Shown: in pieces, positions 47,216 through 58,864 of the stretch
Numbering within the stretch: the first letter of the stretch is position 1
How the letters are laid out: each line of letters starts with the position of its first letter
Assembly (NCBI GenBank): GCA_021818335.1
Contig: JAKAEJ010000001.1
Location: forward strand, 45,644 to 109,643
DNA: 64,000 nucleotides
DNA from: Pseudomonadota bacterium
Lineage (GTDB): Bacteria > Pseudomonadota > Gammaproteobacteria > Xanthomonadales > Rhodanobacteraceae
Reading direction: 5' to 3'
Notes under the pieces: generated by a model
The model's database searches: none
Seen by the model: the letters and a program-made list of their open reading frames with translations, nothing else
Told to the model about the DNA's origin: nothing
Translations under genes and position numbers: made by a program

Positions 47216-48247
47216 TCAGTTGCCTGAGCCGCTGGTGACGACCGACACCGACGCGCCGACCTGCGCCAGCGCTTGCTCGATCCGGTCCCAAGTTGTGTCC
47301 TTGCCGACCGCGGCTTCGGTCAGCAGGCGGCGATATCGGCGCGCACCCGGCTGCCCCTGGTACAGGCCCAGCAAGTGGCGGCTGATGTGCTTAAGCGGCG
47401 TGCCGCGCGAGCATTCAGTCTCCACGTAGGGTCGCAGCGCACGCAGGATGCCAGCACGCGACGGAGGCTCGACGCCACGCAATGTGGCATCGAGCAAAGC
47501 CAACACGTAGGGATCGTGATAAGCGGCCCGGCCCAGCATGATCCCATCCACATGCGCGAGTTGAGCCAGACTGGTTGGAGCGTCGACCAGCCCGCCATTG
47601 ATCACTACGGTCAGCTCGGCATGACGCTCCTTGAGCCGATGGACACGCCCATAGTCCAACGGCGGTACCGTGCGGTTCTCGTGCGGCGATAGACCCTTGA
47701 GCCAGGCCTTGCGCGCATGCACAACCAACACACCCAGATTCGTGGTCCGCACCAAGCCATCCACGAAACAATCCAGATCCGCCTCGCCGTCTTGGTCATC
47801 CACGCCGATCCGGCACTTGACTGTCACCGGCACGCCCACCGCATCCTGCATGGCCCGCACGCAGTCCGCTACAAGTCCAGGTTCCAGCATCAGGCAAGCG
47901 CCGAAGCGGCCGGCCTGCACCCGCTCGGAAGGGCACCCGACGTTGAGGTTGATCTCATCGAAGCCGGCGCGCTCGCCGATTCGCGCAGCCGCAGCCAGTT
48001 CCCGCGGCTCGCTGCCTCCCAGTTGCAGGGCCGTCGGCCGCTCACCGGGTGCCTGCGCGAGCAGCCGCGCAACGTCGCCGTGCAAGAGCGCCCGCGCATG
48101 CAGCATTTCAGTGTAAAGGCGGGCACCAGGCGCCACGACGCGATGGAACGCACGGCAATGACGATCCGTCCAGTCCATCATCGGCGCGACGCACAAGCGC
48201 CAGGGGCTAGTGCGGGTGGGCGTGGCCCCGGGCAATACAGTATTCAT
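47216..48247 (-). CDS. dusA: tRNA-dihydrouridine synthase A
   Basis: A 343-residue FMN enzyme that reduces U20/U20a of tRNA. LCVAPMMDWTDRHCRAFHRVVA, ALQLGGSEPRELAAAARIGERAGFDEINLNVGCPSERVQAGRFGACLM (catalytic Cys), VTVKCRIGVDDQD, VVHARKAWLKGLSPHENRTVPPLDY, VINGGLVD, DGIMLGRAAYHDPYVLA. ATG 48247 (MNTVLPG) is used; ATG 48265 would add six residues. Divergent from the ATP-grasp gene with ~176 bp between. Confidence 0.95.
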   Translation of the reverse strand: MNTVLPGATPTRTSPWRLCVAPMMDWTDRHCRAFHRVVAPGARLYTEMLHARALLHGDVARLLAQAPGERPTALQLGGSEPRELAAAARIGERAGFDEINLNVGCPSERVQAGRFGACLMLEPGLVADCVRAMQDAVGVPVTVKCRIGVDDQDGEADLDCFVDGLVRTTNLGVLVVHARKAWLKGLSPHENRTVPPLDYGRVHRLKERHAELTVVINGGLVDAPTSLAQLAHVDGIMLGRAAYHDPYVLALLDATLRGVEPPSRAGILRALRPYVETECSRGTPLKHISRHLLGLYQGQPGARRYRRLLTEAAVGKDTTWDRIEQALAQVGASVSVVTSGSGN

Positions 48248-48423
48248 CTCGCCATTCTCGGGCATCCGCGCGGCCTGCGCAGTCGAGGTCTCGGCAACGC
48301 CATCCTCCGGGACGCCGAAACCTCGCCCCCAGACCTTGGTCCGTTGATAGACGCGACCCGGGATCCACTACTTGGCACGCACACGCGGCGGCGCTAGCCT
48401 GCCGGTTTTGCCTAGGACCGACC

Positions 48424-49362
48424 ATGGTGACCAGCATCACCTCCACGCCGCCGCGCATCGCCTTGGTCAGCACACGCGAGGCCATGGATCGTGACGAGGA
48501 CCTGCCAACGCTGCACACCGCGCTGCAGTCGGCGGGTGCCCGGAGCGAAACTGTTCTGTGGGACGACGCGCAGGTGGACTGGTCCAAATTCGACATCGCG
48601 CTGGTGCGTTCGACATGGGACTATTCCTGGCGCTTGGATGAATTCCTGCAATGGGCCGAGCGCACAAGCAATCGGACGCGCCTGCTCAACGATTGCGCGC
48701 TGTTGCGCTGGAATACCGACAAACGCTACCTGAAGGTGCTGGCTGAGGACGGCATAGCCACTGTTCCAACCCGCTTCGTCGCACCCGACGAAGCCGCGGA
48801 GCCGGCGCTCGATGCCGCGTTGGCAACCTGGCCAGGCGCTGAACTAGTAATCAAGCCCAGCGTCAGCGCCGGGTCACGCGACACGATGCGTCACCGGCCG
48901 CTCGCGCGCGAGCGGATGGCCGCGCACCTCGCATCAATTCAGGCGCAGGGCAAGCACGTACTGCTTCAACCTTACCTCGGCCGGGTAGAAACCGCAGGCG
49001 AAACGGCTCTACTGTACTTCGACGGGCGATTCAGCCATGCGATCCGCAAGGGGCCACTGCTCGCTATCGACGCGCCGCCAACGCGCGCGCTATTCGCGGC
49101 CGAACACATCCAGTCGCGGGAACCGGCCGAAGACGAACTGTCGCTCGCACGGCGCGTGCTCGACTCGCTTCCCGATCTCACCGGGACCGCCGCACCGCTG
49201 TACGCGCGCATCGACCTGCTTCGCGACGGTGATGGTGCGCCGTGCCTGATCGAGCTGGAATTAGTCGAGCCCTCGTTGTTCCTGGACTTTGCGCCTGGCG
49301 CCGCGGATCGACTCGCCAGAGCGCTGCTGTCGCGCGCCCTGGACGGGGTTCGGGCGTCTTGA
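48424..49362 (+). CDS. ATP-grasp domain protein of unknown specificity
   Basis: A 312-residue protein. N-terminal pre-ATP-grasp domain (RIALVSTREAMDRDEDLPTLHTALQSAG, VRSTWDYSWRLDEFLQWAE) then ATP-grasp (DKRYLKVLAEDGIATVPTRFV, AELVIKPSVSAGSRDT, VLLQPYLGRVETAGETALLYFDGRFSHAIRKGP, YARIDLLRD...CLIELELVEPSLFLDF). It resembles the glutathione-synthetase/cycloserine-ligase-like group (COG0189). It is a lone gene; the ligation partners are unknown. Confidence 0.85.
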   Translation: MVTSITSTPPRIALVSTREAMDRDEDLPTLHTALQSAGARSETVLWDDAQVDWSKFDIALVRSTWDYSWRLDEFLQWAERTSNRTRLLNDCALLRWNTDKRYLKVLAEDGIATVPTRFVAPDEAAEPALDAALATWPGAELVIKPSVSAGSRDTMRHRPLARERMAAHLASIQAQGKHVLLQPYLGRVETAGETALLYFDGRFSHAIRKGPLLAIDAPPTRALFAAEHIQSREPAEDELSLARRVLDSLPDLTGTAAPLYARIDLLRDGDGAPCLIELELVEPSLFLDFAPGAADRLARALLSRALDGVRAS

Positions 49363-49447
49363 GGTAAAGAGCGGTTAAAATGTTCGGCTGACCCTCCTGC
49401 ATGCACCCGTTCGCGTCTCGCGCGAACTGCCCAGAAAAGGACATGGC

Positions 49448-50194
49448 ATGAAGATCCTCGTCGGTTACAAGCGTGTTATCGACTACAACGTGCGCGTCCA
49501 GGTCAAACCGGATGGCTCCGGCGTAGTGACTGACGGCGTGAAGCTCTCCCCGAACCCTTTTGACGAGATTGCGCTTGAGGAAGCCTTGCGCCTGAGAGAA
49601 AAAGGCGTGGCGAGCGAAGTAGTCGTCATCGGTATTGGACCCGCCGACCTGCAGCCCCACTTGCGTAATGGGCTGGCCATGGGCGCGAACCGCGCAATTC
49701 ACGTGAGCACGGGCGACGCCGTCCAGCCGCTGACCGTGGCACGCGTGCTGCTCAAGATCGTGGAGAGGGAGCAGCCCGGATTGGTCATGCTCGGCAAACA
49801 GGCGATTGACGACGACAGCAACCAGACTGGTCAGATGCTGGCGGCGCTTTGGGATCGCCCGCAAGCAACGTTTGCGAGCAAGCTCGATGTCATCGGCACT
49901 ACCGCGCAAGTGGTGCGGGAAATCGACGCTGGACTGGAAACGCTGGAGATCGACCTGCCCGCGGTGGTCACGGTCGACCTGCGCTTGAATGAGCCGCGTT
50001 TCATCAAACTGCCGGACATCATGAAGGCCAAGAGCAAGCCTATCGAGACCATCGAGCTAGCATCGCTGGGCGTGGAATCGGGCGATCACCTAACCGCTAG
50101 CCACTTCGCCCCCCCACTCAAGCGCAGCAAGGGTGTCATGGTGAAGGACGTTGCCGAGCTGGTAGAGGCACTGAGGACCAAAGGCCTGGTCTGA
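49448..50194 (+). CDS. etfB: electron transfer flavoprotein beta subunit
   Basis: A 248-residue protein: KILVGYKRVIDYNVRVQVKPDGSGV, LSPNPFDEIALEEALRLREKG, VVVIGIGPADLQPHLRNGLAMGANRAIHV, the EtfB signature VREIDAGLETLEIDLPAVVTVDLRLNEPR. It carries AMP and shuttles electrons from acyl-CoA dehydrogenases. AAGGA lies before ATG 49448. Coupled to etfA 24 bp downstream. Confidence 0.96.
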   Translation: MKILVGYKRVIDYNVRVQVKPDGSGVVTDGVKLSPNPFDEIALEEALRLREKGVASEVVVIGIGPADLQPHLRNGLAMGANRAIHVSTGDAVQPLTVARVLLKIVEREQPGLVMLGKQAIDDDSNQTGQMLAALWDRPQATFASKLDVIGTTAQVVREIDAGLETLEIDLPAVVTVDLRLNEPRFIKLPDIMKAKSKPIETIELASLGVESGDHLTASHFAPPLKRSKGVMVKDVAELVEALRTKGLV

Positions 50195-50218
50195 CCGACC
50201 CGTGACCCGGAGAAACGT

Positions 50219-51160
50219 ATGAACAAGATCTTGATCATCGCGGAACACCACGCCGGCCAGCTCAATCCAGCAACGGCCCGGTGTGTCACCTGTGCACAGG
50301 CGATCGGGGGAAGCGTCGACGTGCTGGTGCTGGCAGCCACGCCCGAACCGGTCGTGCGCGCCGCGGCCGCCTTGCAGGGCGTGAACCGGGTACTCAGCGC
50401 GACGCATGAGGCCAACCTGCATGCGCTCGCCGCCACCTTCGCCCCGCAAATCGCGGCTCTCGCGCCCGGTTACACACATCTTCTGGCACCATCGACCACG
50501 TTCGGCAAGGACTTGATGCCCAGGGTGGCCGCCCTGCTCGGCGTGGCGCAGGTGAGTGACTTGATGCAGGTGGATGGCCCCCGAACCTTCGTGCGACCAA
50601 TCTATGCCGGCAACGTTCTGGTCACCGTCAAGGTACCCGAGGGTCATGTAGTAGCAGCCACGGTGCGGCCTGCTTCGTGGCCGGAGGCCGCAGCCTCCTC
50701 GACCTTGGCACCGATCGAGGCGATTGAGTCCCATGTCGCCTTGCCAACGCACACGCGCTTCGTTGCACTGGAAGGAGCCAGTAGCGAACGCCCCGACCTG
50801 CAGAGTGCGCAGCGAGTGGTATCCGGCGGGCGCGCGCTGGGTTCCGGCGAGAACTTCAAGCTCATCTACGATCTGGCCGACCGATTGGGCGCAGCAGTGG
50901 GCGCCTCTCGCGCGGCTGTGGACGCAGGCTACGTGCCGAGTGACATGCAGGTCGGCCAGACCGGGAAAATCATTGCGCCCCAACTGTACATCGCCGTGGG
51001 CATCTCGGGCGCCATCCAGCACCTGACGGGCATCAAGGACGCGGGCACCATCGTCGCAATCAACAAGGACGCTGAGGCGCCCATTTTCGACGTGGCTGAC
51101 TACGGATTGGTGGGCGACCTGTTCAAACTGGTGCCCGAGTTCATCCAAGCCATGAACTGA
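50219..51160 (+). CDS. etfA: electron transfer flavoprotein alpha subunit
   Basis: A 313-residue FAD-binding protein. Domain [24 protein letters not shown] domain: [108 protein letters not shown]. Forms the ETF heterodimer with EtfB. CGGAG precedes the ATG. Confidence 0.97.
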   Translation: MNKILIIAEHHAGQLNPATARCVTCAQAIGGSVDVLVLAATPEPVVRAAAALQGVNRVLSATHEANLHALAATFAPQIAALAPGYTHLLAPSTTFGKDLMPRVAALLGVAQVSDLMQVDGPRTFVRPIYAGNVLVTVKVPEGHVVAATVRPASWPEAAASSTLAPIEAIESHVALPTHTRFVALEGASSERPDLQSAQRVVSGGRALGSGENFKLIYDLADRLGAAVGASRAAVDAGYVPSDMQVGQTGKIIAPQLYIAVGISGAIQHLTGIKDAGTIVAINKDAEAPIFDVADYGLVGDLFKLVPEFIQAMN

Positions 51161-51250
51161 TCCGCGCTGGCGTCCGGCGCCGCGGACCAGAGCGGCGTTT
51201 GGCATGCAACGATCTTGCGCTTAGCATGGGCACCGCCTGAGGAGTCGCGC

Positions 51251-53227
<1,977 letters not shown>

Positions 53228-53264
53228 TGCGAGCTCTGGACGAGATCTCGCGGAAGCCTTCCCG

Positions 53265-54194
53265 ATGAGCGCAGCCGCCAAGGCACGAGCACAAGTCCAT
53301 TTCTGCGTCTTCCTGTGGGGTTTCACGGCAATCCTCGGCAAGCTCATCACCCTCGCCGCGCTTCCGCTTGTATGGTGGCGGATGCTGTTGGTCAGTGGAA
53401 CGCTCCTGCTGCTGCCACGCGTGTGGCGGGCGCTGCGCGCGCTGACGCCGCGCCTTCGCGCCGCATATGCGGGCATTGGCGTCCTGGTTTCGCTGCACTG
53501 GCTGACCTTCTATGGAGCCATCAAGTTGGCTGATGCGTCGGTGGCCGCCACCTGCATCGCCATCGCACCCCTGTTCCTTTCGATTCTCGAGCCTCTGCTT
53601 GCACGACGCCGCTTCGACGCCCGCGAACTTTTTTTGGCACTGGCCGTCGTCCCGGGCGTCGCACTGGTCGTCGATGGCGTGCCTGCCGGCATGCGCCTTG
53701 GTGTCGCCGTGGGAATATTGTCGGCGTTCCTCGTGGCGGCATTCAGCGCGCTCAACAAGCGACTCGTGGAACACGCCGATCCCTTGGGCGTGACGGCTCT
53801 TGAACTGGGCGCGGGTGCGGCATTCCTCACGCTGCTCGCGCCGCTGTTGCCTCACGCGGGGCCGTCCTACCCACTGCCCGATGCCCATGACGCCATCCTG
53901 CTCATGGTGCTGGCCTATGCCTGCACCCTCCTGCCCTTCGCGCTGTCGCTCCACGCACTGCGGAACATCAGCGCGTTTGGAATGCAGCTGATCACTAATC
54001 TCGAACCCGTCTATGCCGTGGTGCTTGCCATCGTCCTGCTGCACGAACAACGCGTGCTTGCCTGGCGTTTCTACATGGGCGTAGCCATCATCCTTGTAGC
54101 CGTGTTCGCACACCCGCTGCTCGCGCGGCGCCATTCTGTGGAGGCCCAACCCGAACTGCTCGCCACGGCCGAAGCCAAAGGCCTCGCCGACTGA
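53265..54194 (+). CDS. EamA/DMT-family transporter
   Basis: A 309-residue protein with about ten helices in two EamA repeats (about 8-135 and 150-285): VHFCVFLWGFTAILGKLITL, SLHWLTFYGAIKLADASVAATCIAIAPLF and LITNLEPVYAVVLAIVLLHEQ. Probable metabolite exporter or permease; substrate unknown. Its stop is 5 bp from the convergent neighbour's stop. Confidence 0.88.
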   Translation: MSAAAKARAQVHFCVFLWGFTAILGKLITLAALPLVWWRMLLVSGTLLLLPRVWRALRALTPRLRAAYAGIGVLVSLHWLTFYGAIKLADASVAATCIAIAPLFLSILEPLLARRRFDARELFLALAVVPGVALVVDGVPAGMRLGVAVGILSAFLVAAFSALNKRLVEHADPLGVTALELGAGAAFLTLLAPLLPHAGPSYPLPDAHDAILLMVLAYACTLLPFALSLHALRNISAFGMQLITNLEPVYAVVLAIVLLHEQRVLAWRFYMGVAIILVAVFAHPLLARRHSVEAQPELLATAEAKGLAD

Positions 54195-54198
54195 TGGC

Positions 54199-54885
54199 CT
54201 AGATTCGTTCGGGCTGCAGCCGCGAAAGCCCCCGGTCCACAACGACCAGCGTGGCGCCCATGGCCACGAATACGCCGAGAAGAACCAGCGCATTGCGCAT
54301 CAGGGGTTCCGGACCCAGTCTCGCGAGATTGAGGAACGGATAGGGATACGCGTGCAAGACACGCCCCAGCATCATGGCCCAGAGGAAATAGAGAGCGGGC
54401 ACCAGTTGCCACACGGGGAGATGATGCCATCTCAAGCCGCGGCAAGGTGCAATCCAAAGCCAGCCCAGCGCGTACATCGTCGGCACAACGGTATGCAGCA
54501 AGGTATCAGCCAGGAGCGCCAGTCCATGCGGATGCCAGCGTCCTGCGAGCACGAGGTGATAGACCAGCGCCGTGATCAGGATGTACAGGAGAACCGCGCC
54601 CCGGACACCGGGACGCATGGCCATGCGTCCCCAACGGCCACACGGCCGGTAGGCCGACGCGGCGCTGACCAGGAGCACCAGGGCGTTGCTGAGGATAGTG
54701 AAGTAGCTGAAGAAGCGCAGCGTCATCCATACCGCACCGACATGCTGCGCCTGCCCCTGCATCCATGCAAACTGAAGCAGCAGGCCGGCGGCCGCTGCCA
54801 TGGCGGTCGAGAGTTGCCAAACGCGAACGCGGGGAGGATCGGCTTGTATCGTGGGCACGATTGCTACACGGTCAGATGACGGCAT
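54199..54885 (-). CDS. Pr6Pr/FAR-17a-like membrane protein
   Basis: A 228-residue protein with about six helices. It has the Pr6Pr features FFSYFTILSNALVLLVSA, ALVYHLVLAG, DTLLHTVVPTMYALGWLW and HAYPYPFLNLARLG. In the family the conserved His and Asn residues lie near the membrane; function unknown. Start at 54885 (MPSSDR). Divergent from dacB by 42 bp. Confidence 0.8.
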   Translation of the reverse strand: MPSSDRVAIVPTIQADPPRVRVWQLSTAMAAAAGLLLQFAWMQGQAQHVGAVWMTLRFFSYFTILSNALVLLVSAASAYRPCGRWGRMAMRPGVRGAVLLYILITALVYHLVLAGRWHPHGLALLADTLLHTVVPTMYALGWLWIAPCRGLRWHHLPVWQLVPALYFLWAMMLGRVLHAYPYPFLNLARLGPEPLMRNALVLLGVFVAMGATLVVVDRGLSRLQPERI

Positions 54886-54927
54886 GTGCGGGCAGAATAG
54901 GCCACCCTTGGCAGAAGGACGTGAACC

Positions 54928-56625
54928 ATGTGCGAACGACGCACGGTTGCACTGGTTCTGGCGATGGCGCTGGTGTTGCCGGGCACCGTCAGCGCCCAGA
55001 CGACAGCGGCAAGCCCCCGAAGGTCCGGTGGAAACGCAACCCACGCGCTTGCACAGCGCATCGACGCGTTCATCAGCCAGCGGCGCTTCGCCAGTGCGCG
55101 GTGGGGCATCGATGTCCTGAACCTCGATAGCGGTCGCACGATTTACGCGCACGATCCTGGCAAGCTGTTCGTGCCTGCCTCCAATGCCAAGCTATACACG
55201 ACGGCCCTCGCGATGAATCTTCTGGGTCCCGGAGCCCGTTTCACGACGGCGTTATATGCGACAGGGCGGCCAGATCCACATGGCGTCCTTGCAGGCAACC
55301 TGATCCTTCGCGGTGACGGCGACCCCGCGCTAGGCACCGACACCGGCGCGTCCGACGATCAGGACTGGGCCCGTTTACTGGCACATCGGCTTGCCGACGA
55401 AGGCGTAGTGCGCGTCAAAGGTGATCTGATCGCCGACGACACGCTCTTCCGAGGTCCACCGTTCGGCAGCGGCTGGGGCGCAGGGGACCTCTTTGCGAGC
55501 TACGCCCCGGCCGTCGGGGGACTCACCACGGACGAGGGAACCATGGTGGCGACCGTCAGTCGCACACCCCCCGGTTGCTGCTCCATCAGCGTTCGACCAA
55601 AGGCCGCCCAAGTACGCGTCGTCAACCTGACGGTCGAAGCCACGCCCGACGATCCATCGAGCCTACTGCTCTATCGGCCGATCGGCCACCGCACGCTGTA
55701 CGTCGCCGGCAGCCTCCCACCCGGGGTACGCGAGCGACGGTTCGTACTGGCTGCGCCCGACCCGGCCCGCATGGCCGGAAGGCAGCTACTGGACGCGCTG
55801 CACGAGATCGGCATCCGCTTCGACGGCCGCCTGCGGGTGCTTCGCTGGCCGCGCAAGGATCCCCTGCTGGATGGCCCCCATGTCTGGCAGATAGGCACCG
55901 CGCGGTCCCCGCCCTTGTCGCAATTGCTGCGGCATATGCTCGAGGACTCTGACAACCTTTACGCGCAGACGCTGCTGCTTCAGTCGGGGCTGGCCTGGCA
56001 ACACAAGGGGGAAGGCTCTTGCGGATGGGTACTGCACTGGACGGAGCAATGGGGAACGTGTGCCCTGCGCACGTTGCTGGGCAAGATCGACATCAATCGC
56101 GAGCAAGCGCACTTCACCGAAGGTAGCGGGCTGTCGAGACAGGATCTCGTCAGCCCGCGCGCCACTGTCACGCTCCTGGCTTGGATTGCGCGGCAATCAT
56201 GGGCATCCACGCTGATCGGCGCGTTACCGCGCAATGGCCAAAGCGGCACTCTCAGCAGCCGCCTGGACAACCTGCCTGCGGGCGATCGGGTTCAGGCAAA
56301 GACGGGCACGCTGGCCCACATGTACACCCTGTCCGGCTATCTCGAGACCGCCGCGGGCCGGCACATCGCATTCAGCGTCATGCTCAACAATTACCAGCGA
56401 CCCATCCAGCCGGATGGAGATTGGGCTCCACCGGACCCCACTCACGATCTGGACGCGATCGTGAGGATGGTCGCCGAGACGGCATCAGCGTCGCGCCGCG
56501 CGTCATCTCATCCGCCAATCCCCACACCCGGTCCCGGCACGTACGCGACCAACGGTGCTGTAGCTGCTTGGGAGCGGAACCGCGTTGCGGTCAGCGGCCA
56601 CGGATTCGGCGGACCAAATCAGTAG
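54928..56625 (+). CDS. dacB: D-alanyl-D-alanine carboxypeptidase/endopeptidase (PBP4)
   Basis: A 565-residue periplasmic penicillin-binding protein, S13 family. Signal peptide ends at about residue 23 (VSAQT). Active-site motifs: S85-N-A-K88, S341-D-N343 and K458-T-G460, all in order. It trims and cleaves peptidoglycan cross-bridges. A Pro/Ser/Gly C-terminal tail (~60 residues) exceeds the usual end and overlaps the convergent gmhA-hldE gene by 35 bases. Confidence 0.95.
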   Translation: MCERRTVALVLAMALVLPGTVSAQTTAASPRRSGGNATHALAQRIDAFISQRRFASARWGIDVLNLDSGRTIYAHDPGKLFVPASNAKLYTTALAMNLLGPGARFTTALYATGRPDPHGVLAGNLILRGDGDPALGTDTGASDDQDWARLLAHRLADEGVVRVKGDLIADDTLFRGPPFGSGWGAGDLFASYAPAVGGLTTDEGTMVATVSRTPPGCCSISVRPKAAQVRVVNLTVEATPDDPSSLLLYRPIGHRTLYVAGSLPPGVRERRFVLAAPDPARMAGRQLLDALHEIGIRFDGRLRVLRWPRKDPLLDGPHVWQIGTARSPPLSQLLRHMLEDSDNLYAQTLLLQSGLAWQHKGEGSCGWVLHWTEQWGTCALRTLLGKIDINREQAHFTEGSGLSRQDLVSPRATVTLLAWIARQSWASTLIGALPRNGQSGTLSSRLDNLPAGDRVQAKTGTLAHMYTLSGYLETAAGRHIAFSVMLNNYQRPIQPDGDWAPPDPTHDLDAIVRMVAETASASRRASSHPPIPTPGPGTYATNGAVAAWERNRVAVSGHGFGGPNQ

Positions 56626-57652
56626 TGCTTGCCTGGTGCGCAAATGGCACTGAAACGACGCGACCACCACGCGCCCGGACCAGGCCTGCACCGACGATCG
56701 CATCCGGAGCCCAATCCCCACCCTTGACGAGCACGTCAGGCTGCAGCGTCTCAATCGTCGCCAATGGCGTGTCATCTTTGAAAGGCACGACGTAGTCGAC
56801 GGCCGCCAGTCCGGCCAAGACAGCCATCCGGTCTTCCAGCCTGTTAAGCGGACGCTCATCGCCCTTGCCGAGCCGCCGGACCGAGTCATCGTCATTGATG
56901 CCGACCACCAGGCACGCCCCTTCCTGCCGCGCCACCTCGAGATAATGCACGTGACCACGATGGAGCACGTCGAAGACGCCATTGGTAAATACCAATGGAC
57001 GTCGTCCGGCGAGCAACGGCAGCAGCGTGGCGACATGGGCATGGACTTTGCCGCCACGGGGAGCATCATCGGCAAATGCTGCGTCCAGATACCTGCAAAG
57101 GGTATGGATCAGCAGCAGGTGCACCTCCTGGATGCGCGCCGTGCTGATGGCGGGAACACGCAATTCGATGTCCTCGTCGCGCAGCAGCGTCGCCAGCGCA
57201 CCGCCACTCTTGCCCGTGATCGCCAGGACGCACAAGCCGCGTTCTTGCGCAGCACGCACGGCCTCGATCACATTGCGTGAATCGCCCGAGGTCGTGAACG
57301 CCACCAGAACGTCGCCCGGGTGTCCAAGAGCCTCGACTTGGCGGGCGAACACGCGCTCGTAGCTGAAGTCGTTCGCGATCGCCGTAAGCACGCTGGAATC
57401 CGGCGTCAGCGCGATGCCGGGCAGCCCGATCCGATCGCGTTCGAAGCGATTGACCAATTCCGATGCGAGATGCTGGGCGTCTCCGGAAGATCCGCCATTG
57501 CCGCATGCCAACACCTTGCGGCCATCCGCCAGACGTGCGGCGAGCAGCTCGGCGGCGCGCAACGTCGGAACGGCCATGGTCTCCAGCGCCCGCTGCTTGG
57601 TCGCTGCGCTCTCGGCAAACTGCATCTGAATTTCCTGCAGCGACATTGGCAT
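56591..57652 (-). CDS. fusion: phosphoheptose isomerase (GmhA) + heptose-1-phosphate adenylyltransferase (HldE C-terminal domain)
   Basis: A 353-residue protein with two catalytic domains of ADP-heptose synthesis. Residues ~1-195 are a SIS-domain sedoheptulose-7-phosphate isomerase (VLACGNGGSSGDAQHLASELVNRF, TTSGDSRNVIEAV, ITGKSGGAL, IQEVHLLLIH). Residues ~215-353 are a nucleotidyltransferase (LVFTNGVFDVLHRGHVHYLEVA with HxGH, PDVLVKGGDW). The kinase half of HldE is absent. Both domains keep catalytic residues, so the fusion appears functional. ATG 57652; 57646 is an alternative. Divergent from gmhB. Confidence 0.93.
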   Translation of the reverse strand: MPMSLQEIQMQFAESAATKQRALETMAVPTLRAAELLAARLADGRKVLACGNGGSSGDAQHLASELVNRFERDRIGLPGIALTPDSSVLTAIANDFSYERVFARQVEALGHPGDVLVAFTTSGDSRNVIEAVRAAQERGLCVLAITGKSGGALATLLRDEDIELRVPAISTARIQEVHLLLIHTLCRYLDAAFADDAPRGGKVHAHVATLLPLLAGRRPLVFTNGVFDVLHRGHVHYLEVARQEGACLVVGINDDDSVRRLGKGDERPLNRLEDRMAVLAGLAAVDYVVPFKDDTPLATIETLQPDVLVKGGDWAPDAIVGAGLVRARGGRVVSVPFAHQASTTDLVRRIRGR

Positions 57653-57762
57653 TGCAAGTCGTCCTGCGATCAGAAACGGCAAGCATAGCCAAAGCCGGCA
57701 CGCCCGTGACAACCCGCGACGGTCGTCTGCACGCGGGCCGCCACTGCTGCGACAATGCGGCC

Positions 57763-58326
57763 ATGGCGTTCACCCCTCCCAAGCCGTTGCGGCCCGGCCT
57801 GTTCCTGGATCGCGATGGAGTCATCAACGTCAATCACGGTTACGTCCATCGCGCCGAGGACACGCAACTCGTGCCCGGCATTGTTGACCTGTGCTTGCGA
57901 GCCCGCGCCCTCGGTTATGCGCTGGTGGTCGTGACGAACCAGGCGGGAATCGCTCGCGGTTACTACTCGGAAGACGATTACCATGCATACAGCGGCTGGC
58001 TGCGAGGACACCTGGCTAGCCATGGCGTGCTGCTGGATGGCATTTACCACTGCCCGCACCATCCGGATGCGGGGACGGGCCCTTGGCGGCGCGACTGCGA
58101 CTGTCGCAAACCCTCGCCGGGCATGATCCGGACTGCGGCGCGCGACCTGGGACTGGATCTCCCGCGCTCGATCTTCCTTGGCGATACCAAGAGCGACATC
58201 GAATCGGGTGAGCGCGCCGGTGTCGGACGTCTATGGATGCTAGTGACGAATCCAGCCGCGACGGTCGTTCCCGTGGGCGCGCAGGCATTCCTAGACCTCG
58301 CTGCCGCATCTGCAACACTGGCCTGA
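57763..58326 (+). CDS. gmhB: D,D-heptose 1,7-bisphosphate phosphatase
   Basis: A 187-residue HAD phosphatase: PGLFLDRDGVINVNHGYV (motif I with nucleophile Asp), VVVTNQAGIARGYY (II), Cys/His zinc loop CPHHPDAGTGPWRRDCDCRKPSPGM (III) and FLGDTKSDIESG (IV). It removes the 7-phosphate in ADP-heptose synthesis for LPS core. It sits head-to-head with the GmhA-HldE fusion, 110 bp apart, so one region drives three of the four pathway activities. Confidence 0.95.
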   Translation: MAFTPPKPLRPGLFLDRDGVINVNHGYVHRAEDTQLVPGIVDLCLRARALGYALVVVTNQAGIARGYYSEDDYHAYSGWLRGHLASHGVLLDGIYHCPHHPDAGTGPWRRDCDCRKPSPGMIRTAARDLGLDLPRSIFLGDTKSDIESGERAGVGRLWMLVTNPAATVVPVGAQAFLDLAAASATLA

Positions 58327-58864
58327 ACCGCCCGCTTGTGCACGAACCGGACGCGCGCGGCCGCCGAATCAACAGACGCCGCGGCAGCGTCATCCAGAAA
58401 TGCTGGGCATCCGCGGTGCGCGCCGCACCCGCGTCCCCGGGGGTTCGCCATGGCGGTGGCCCGGCGTTCAACTCTCCTCCGCCCCTTCGTTCTGACGGCC
58501 GAAACATCCCAGTCACCCCGCCGCCATGCCATCGGGCCGCAACGACTGAAGACAACGGGGAATCCGGACCCGGCCCGATTGACGAATCGCGCACCGTCGC
58601 GTGTCATGCGCGACGCCCCATGGCGGGCAGCGCACTTGCATGGCTCCGACTGGATGCGCACGGGACGTACGCCCACGGTCGACGGCGATCGCGCGCTATG
58701 GCGCAGGCTAATGCGCAACCGACCTCAACCTAGGGCCTGGGAAACTGCCAAGGAAGTTGTTCTCTCTACCGAGATCGCCACCGAGCACGAACTCGGCACC
58801 TGCATGCGAGACCACGGCTGGCGCCACCCAGCGTGGATGACGCTTACCCAGACGATCCAGCCAT
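58327..58864. other. 538-bp region between gmhB and pepA, no gene seen
   Basis: Several short frames are open on both strands, as expected at this GC content, but none has a signal, domain, SD or sensible composition. No tRNA or terminator hairpin was recognised. In relatives holC and valS normally follow pepA on this side; they are absent. Confidence 0.6.
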
